Assembly (NCBI GenBank): GCA_016875155.1
Contig: VGSD01000106.1
Span: forward strand, 1 to 8,237
Origin: Deltaproteobacteria bacterium
Lineage (GTDB): Bacteria > Desulfobacterota > BSN033 > UBA1163
Direction of reading: 5' to 3'
Length of the DNA stretch: 8,237 nucleotides
Positions 5,445-8,237 of the stretch are shown piece by piece. Made by a program: the position numbers and the translations under genes. Each line of letters starts with the position of its first letter. Position 1 is the first letter of the stretch. The notes beneath the pieces are model-generated. The model worked only from the letters and a program-made list of their open reading frames with translations. It was not told where the DNA came from and ran no database searches.

Positions 5445-6503
5445 TCAATGTCCAATAAGTTTCTTGTCTCCAAAATCTCCTGTTTGTGACAGACGGTTGC
5501 GTGCGTGCAGAATGGCTTCGTGCAATTTTTTCTGGAGAAGTTCCCGCGGCAGGACTTTAGTCCAATACGATGCAACGCGGATACCACTCTTTTCAAGTTC
5601 CAGTAATTCTACCGTCTCCTTTTTCTTACCTGCACACAGGATGAGTCCAATGGGGGCTTCCTCACCAGGCTTCTGTTCATACCTGGTCAGCCAACGCAAG
5701 TAGAGTTCCATTTGCCCTTTATCAGAAGGTTTGAAATCACCAAGTTTGAGATCGATTGCTACCAGCCGCTTGAGTCCTCGGTGATAGAAAAGCAGATCAA
5801 GGTAATAATCGTCGTTGTCCACCTGGATACGTTTTTGTCTTGCAACGAAGGTGAAACCAATACCCAACTCCAACATGAAATGTTCCATCTCCCGCATGAT
5901 CGCATCTTCGATGTCCTTTTCGAGGTAACGATCTTTTAGTCCAAGAAAGTCAAGGAAGTAGGGATCTCGGAAGACGAGGTCAGGAGTCAGTTTGTCCTCA
6001 GCTCGCAGGGTATCAAGCTCATGCCTTATAAGCTTCTCCGGCTTTTTTGACAGGGTTGTACGCTCAAAGAGCATACCGGAGATTTTCTTTTCAAGTGTAC
6101 GAGTGCTCCACCGTTCAATACGGCACATCTCAGCGTAAAAGTCACGTTTGAGAGGATCATCGAGATAGATGATCTGCTTAAAATGAGTCCAACTTAATTG
6201 TCTCCGCAGTGCGGAGACAATCTCTTCGTTGGGGAAAGCTTCTACAAAACGAACCATGTGCCAGAGATTTTTTTCTGAGAATCCTTGACCAAACTCAACA
6301 GCCAATTCTCTACTCACTGCGGAGACAATCTGCTCTCCGTATTCAGCTCGTTTCTCTTTCAAGATGTCTTGATGGATGCGTTTGCCGACCCGCCAGTAAA
6401 GCAAGACCAGAGCAGAGTTGACCTGTCGTGCAACATCCTGCCTTGCTTCTTCGATTAACTCTCGCAGATCCTTAAGGAGGACATTGGGTTTGATGGGTTT
6501 CAT
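5445..6503 (-). CDS. yhcG: YhcG/DUF1016-family PD-(D/E)XK nuclease
   Basis: This 352-residue protein has the two-part layout of the YhcG family. The N-terminal DUF1016_N helical region spans about 10-165 and includes YGEQIVSAVSRELAVEFG (55-72), GFSEKNLWHMVRF and QLSWTHFKQII (102-112). The C-terminal nuclease domain spans about 175-335. A PD-(D/E)XK active site is readable as Asp236 (YYLDLLFYH), then Asp251 and Lys253 (AIDLKLGDF), with Gln264 in KGQMELYLRWL; all are intact. Such proteins are thought to cleave or process DNA and are common next to restriction and other mobile or defence genes, but their biological role is poorly known. The ribosome site is mediocre (AAAGGA close to the ATG). 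The gene diverges from vapBC across 243 bases and runs toward the ACT gene without a clear terminator. A perfect 23-base palindrome lies in the coding sequence. Confidence 0.94.
   Translation of the reverse strand: MKPIKPNVLLKDLRELIEEARQDVARQVNSALVLLYWRVGKRIHQDILKEKRAEYGEQIVSAVSRELAVEFGQGFSEKNLWHMVRFVEAFPNEEIVSALRRQLSWTHFKQIIYLDDPLKRDFYAEMCRIERWSTRTLEKKISGMLFERTTLSKKPEKLIRHELDTLRAEDKLTPDLVFRDPYFLDFLGLKDRYLEKDIEDAIMREMEHFMLELGIGFTFVARQKRIQVDNDDYYLDLLFYHRGLKRLVAIDLKLGDFKPSDKGQMELYLRWLTRYEQKPGEEAPIGLILCAGKKKETVELLELEKSGIRVASYWTKVLPRELLQKKLHEAILHARNRLSQTGDFGDKKLIGH
6198..6220. repeat. Perfect palindrome inside the yhcG coding region
   Basis: TTGTCTCCGC (6198-6207) and GCGGAGACAA (6211-6220) are perfect 10-base inverted arms around AGT. 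On the coding strand they encode the IVSALRRQ part of the DUF1016_N domain. A direct copy of one arm extended to 14 bases, TGCGGAGACAATCT, occurs at 6210-6223 and again at 6318-6331. Confidence 0.85.
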
Positions 6504-6584
6504 AATCCTTTATTTTTGGCTTAACGTTATTCCTTTCAGGTTTTCAACATTGTTTATAGAAATATGACCCTCCCCACCCTGATC

Positions 6585-6612
6585 ATTCTACACCAGACTT
6601 GAAAAAAAGCAA
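6585..6612 (-). promoter_or_regulatory. Candidate sigma-70 promoter of yhcG
   Basis: On the minus strand, TTGCTT (6607-6612) is followed after 16 bases by TAGAAT (6585-6590). This would start transcription near 6577 and leave a leader of about 75 bases before the ATG at 6503. Match quality is moderate and the surrounding DNA is AT-rich, so chance is possible. Confidence 0.35.
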
Positions 6613-6672
6613 CCTCTTTTGATCCATTTAATTTCTTGGCCAGAGGCTTCTTAGGAAAAGGGCGGAGACATG

Positions 6673-6719
6673 TAAAGTAAAGCCATATTGATTTTTGTTT
6701 TACTTTATGATAAAAGTAA
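6673..6719. promoter_or_regulatory. Operator-like inverted repeats upstream of vapB
   Basis: TTACTTT (6700-6706) and AAAGTAA (6713-6719) form a 7-base palindrome with a six-base centre. A further AAAGTAA lies at 6674-6680 and belongs to a 9-base arm TAAAGTAAA (6673-6681) that pairs with TTTACTTTA (6699-6707). The array ends 15 bases before the vapB ribosome site. VapB-type antitoxins usually bind such palindromes and repress their own operon together with the toxin, so this is the likely autoregulatory site. Its AT richness leaves room for chance. Confidence 0.5.
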
Positions 6720-6746
6720 GGTAAATTCTTAAAAAAGGAGGATTTT

Positions 6747-6989
6747 ATGAAAGCGGTAGTTACCCTGAGCAGCAAAAACCAGATTGCCATTCCGAAGGCG
6801 GCCCGAAAGAAGTTGGCGATTGGCCCAGGGGATCAGCTTATCCTCGATGTTGAGAAGGACAGTCTCATTCTGAAATCAAAACCGAAAAGCTACACGAAAC
6901 ATCTGCGTGGGTTGCATAAGGCTGTCTGGGAAGGACTGGATGCTACGGAGTATATAAGAAAAGAGAGGGAGGCCTGGGGGGATAAATGA
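6747..6989 (+). CDS. vapB: VapB-type antitoxin, AbrB/MazE/SpoVT fold
   Basis: This 80-residue antitoxin neutralises the PIN-domain toxin encoded next to it and is expected to repress the operon. Residues 3-46 form the swapped-hairpin DNA-binding domain, with the typical SSKNQIAIPKAARKKLAIGPGDQL stretch split over residues 8-31. The tail at about 47-80 (HLRGLHKAVWEGLDATEYI) is the toxin-binding part commonly seen in VapB partners. Start choice is firm, with AAGGAGG at 6735-6741 five bases before the ATG. It overlaps the toxin by four bases (ATGA at 6986-6989), so translation is coupled. Inverted repeats just upstream are the probable operator. It is the only plus-strand operon in the window, as expected for a mobile addiction module. 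Confidence 0.93.
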   Translation: MKAVVTLSSKNQIAIPKAARKKLAIGPGDQLILDVEKDSLILKSKPKSYTKHLRGLHKAVWEGLDATEYIRKEREAWGDK

Positions 6990-7438
6990 AACGACTGCAG
7001 GAGTTCCTTAAAAATCATCCGGTCATAGGATTAGATGCCTCGATCTTTATCTACCACCTTGAGGACCATCCTCGCTATTCTCCTCTTACAGAAATTATCT
7101 TTGATACCTTGGAAAATAGGAAAAATAGAGGCATCACATCCTATCTTACGCTGACGGAGATCCTTGTTAAGCCAAAAACAGAAGGTCTTCCGCAGGTGTC
7201 CAGAGATTATGAATACTACCTGACCACCTTCCCCAATCTAACCTTCTACGAAATGGGATTAGACGTAGCGAGAAAAGCTTCTGATTTGATAGCATCAGAC
7301 CGAATCAAATCACCCGATGCTATCCAGCTTGCCACTGCCATTCTTCACGGAGCCACTGTTTTTATAACCAACGACAAGATTTTTGAACGGGTAAAAGGAG
7401 TAGATGTTCTTGTCCTCGACAAATTTTTGAAACCCTAA
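6986..7438 (+). CDS. vapC: VapC-type PIN-domain toxin (ribonuclease)
   Basis: The 150-residue toxin has a complete PIN domain, a magnesium-dependent RNase fold. Its acidic active site is readable as Asp17 in GLDASIFIY, Glu58 in TLTEIL, Asp111 in KSPDAIQLATA and Asp130 in ITND. All four are present, so the toxin is probably active. VapC enzymes cut tRNA or rRNA and stop translation when the labile antitoxin is lost; the RNA target here is not predictable. Translation starts inside the vapB stop codon. It converges on the activase gene across 75 bases with no obvious terminator between them. Confidence 0.94.
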   Translation: MKRLQEFLKNHPVIGLDASIFIYHLEDHPRYSPLTEIIFDTLENRKNRGITSYLTLTEILVKPKTEGLPQVSRDYEYYLTTFPNLTFYEMGLDVARKASDLIASDRIKSPDAIQLATAILHGATVFITNDKIFERVKGVDVLVLDKFLKP

Positions 7439-7513
7439 GGATGCGGGGTCAGGCAACGGTAATTCGGTATTTGAAGAATGGGGAGTCAGAAGAAGATTTT
7501 CAAAACGATGTCA
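7439..7513. other. Short convergent intergenic region
   Basis: These 75 bases separate the 3' ends of vapC and the activase gene. I see no stem followed by a T-run on either strand, and no open frame of note. Two loosely related GGGGTCAG and GGGGAGTCAG words occur, which is not enough to call a repeat. Confidence 0.4.
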
Positions 7514-8236
7514 TTACAGAATCTCGACGGCTTCTAAGATGCGCTCTTTTGTTTCGAGTGGAGTCTGATTCTGTTTGGCTTTTTCTGTAATCTCCTTGCC
7601 CACTAAGGCGGCACCAAGGGCTCCAGTGAGCAGGGGTTCCTCGGGAACCAAAATCTCCTGTCCTAACTGCTCCGAAAGAGCCTGAAGCAACCCTCTGTTC
7701 TTTCCTCCACCGCCGGTCACAATCACTTCTCTCTCCACTTTCAGCCGGGTAACCATTCGCACAATCCTGTCCGCCAGCGACTGGTGAATGCCTGAAAGAA
7801 GATCTGAAACAGACACTCCCTCTGCCAGACTCGATGCCACTTCCTGCTGTGCCCATATGGTGCAGATATTGCTGATCTTCGCTGGGTTCTTGCTTTGAAG
7901 GGAACGCTCACCTACCTGATCCAGAGGGACACCAAGGGTATCGGCAATCACTTCGATGAATCGGCCGCTGCCTGCCGCGCATTTATCATTCATCACAAAG
8001 TCAACGATCTTTCCTGAGGAATCTATCTTGATCCCTTTTGCGTCCTGGCCGCCAATGTCAATGATTGTCCTCGCCTTGGGGAAGAGATGTACAATCCCTT
8101 TTGCATGGCAGGTGATCTCTGTAAACTGTCTGTCGGAAAAAGGGACGTTAATCCTTCCGTAGCCTGTGGAAACAATATACGTGATTTGTGAGAAGGAAAG
8201 TGAGGCCCTCTTCAGCGCTTCTTCCATGACCTTATT
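7514..8236 (-). CDS. BcrAD/BadFG/HgdC-type CoA-dehydratase (or reductase) activase, N-terminus outside window
   Basis: This is an ASKHA-fold ATPase with an iron-sulfur centre that delivers low-potential electrons to 2-hydroxyacyl-CoA dehydratases or benzoyl-CoA reductases. The frame remains open through the window edge, so the ATG at 8227 is internal. Compared with activases of about 260 residues, roughly the first 60, with the first phosphate loop, are missing. Numbering from that ATG: STGYGR (20-25), phosphate-2 loop DIGGQDAK (57-64), NDKCAAGSGRF (80-90) with Cys83, CTIWAQQEVASSLAEG (122-137) with Cys122, and the adenosine motif VTGGGGKNRG (170-179). Cys83 and Cys122 correspond to the two HgdC ligands that bridge one [4Fe-4S] cluster across a dimer. 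These proteins require anoxic conditions, which is the main clue to lifestyle here. The dehydratase or reductase subunits should lie upstream, outside the window. Which of the two partners it serves cannot be decided. Confidence 0.92.
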   Translation of the reverse strand, partial: NKVMEEALKRASLSFSQITYIVSTGYGRINVPFSDRQFTEITCHAKGIVHLFPKARTIIDIGGQDAKGIKIDSSGKIVDFVMNDKCAAGSGRFIEVIADTLGVPLDQVGERSLQSKNPAKISNICTIWAQQEVASSLAEGVSVSDLLSGIHQSLADRIVRMVTRLKVEREVIVTGGGGKNRGLLQALSEQLGQEILVPEEPLLTGALGAALVGKEITEKAKQNQTPLETKERILEAVEIL

Positions 8237-8237
8237 G

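Noticed and set aside
6699..6727. Promoter TTTACT-17 bases-TAAATT for vapB
   Set aside because: It would start transcription at or inside the ribosome site, and both boxes match only four of six positions. TATGAT at 6706 lacks a -35 at proper spacing.
6554..6790. Minus-strand open frame of 78 codons between yhcG and vapB
   Set aside because: It overlaps the vapB start, ribosome site and operator repeats, and has no recognisable family or ribosome site.
7425..7505. Inverted repeat TTTTGAAA / TTTCAAAA across the vapC-activase junction
   Set aside because: Eight-base, AT-rich arms some 65 bases apart are expected by chance and make no useful stem.
7514..8227. A complete 237-residue activase starting at the ATG at 8227
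   Set aside because: The frame is open upstream to the window edge, there is no ribosome site, and the first ATP-binding loop of the family would be missing.

Overview
This is a bacterial window of about 8.2 kb, densely coded and mostly on the minus strand. A CoA-type dehydratase/reductase activase with both iron-sulfur cysteines points to an anaerobe, since the partner enzymes are very oxygen-sensitive. The amino-acid-related genes and intergenic palindromes resemble those of Deltaproteobacteria/Desulfobacterota-type anaerobes. This lineage guess rests on recall of similar proteins, not on a search.

Left and centre (1-5387, minus strand, read right to left): a two-ACT-domain small protein, an ABM-fold (YgiN-like) protein, an EamA/DMT transporter, a peptide-deformylase-like protein with a variant motif 2, a DUF1445/D-glutamate-cyclase-family protein, an AGXT2-like class III aminotransferase, and the first 298 residues of a family 5 (oligopeptide-type) periplasmic binding protein that leaves the window at base 1. 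ABM, EamA and the deformylase are tightly packed: the EamA start follows the ABM stop by one base, and the deformylase start lies inside the end of EamA. They are probably co-translated. The wider 103 and 163 base gaps lower down each carry a palindromic repeat-like element. Together the genes look like uptake, ligand sensing, export and breakdown of an amino-acid-like or peptide-like compound; that reading is inference.

Right (5445-7438): an accessory block. A YhcG/DUF1016 PD-(D/E)XK nuclease gene (minus) diverges from a vapBC toxin-antitoxin pair (plus, four-base overlap) across an AT-rich 243-base gap. This gap contains a candidate nuclease-gene promoter and a symmetrical TTACTTT/AAAGTAA operator-like array upstream of vapB. 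The nuclease gene contains a perfect 10-base palindrome whose half-site recurs in the same gene and in the gap.

Far right (7514-8237, minus): most of a BcrAD/BadFG/HgdC-type ATPase activase whose N-terminus lies beyond the window.

No rRNA, tRNA, CRISPR array or transposase gene was seen. No gene-free stretch exceeds 300 bases.
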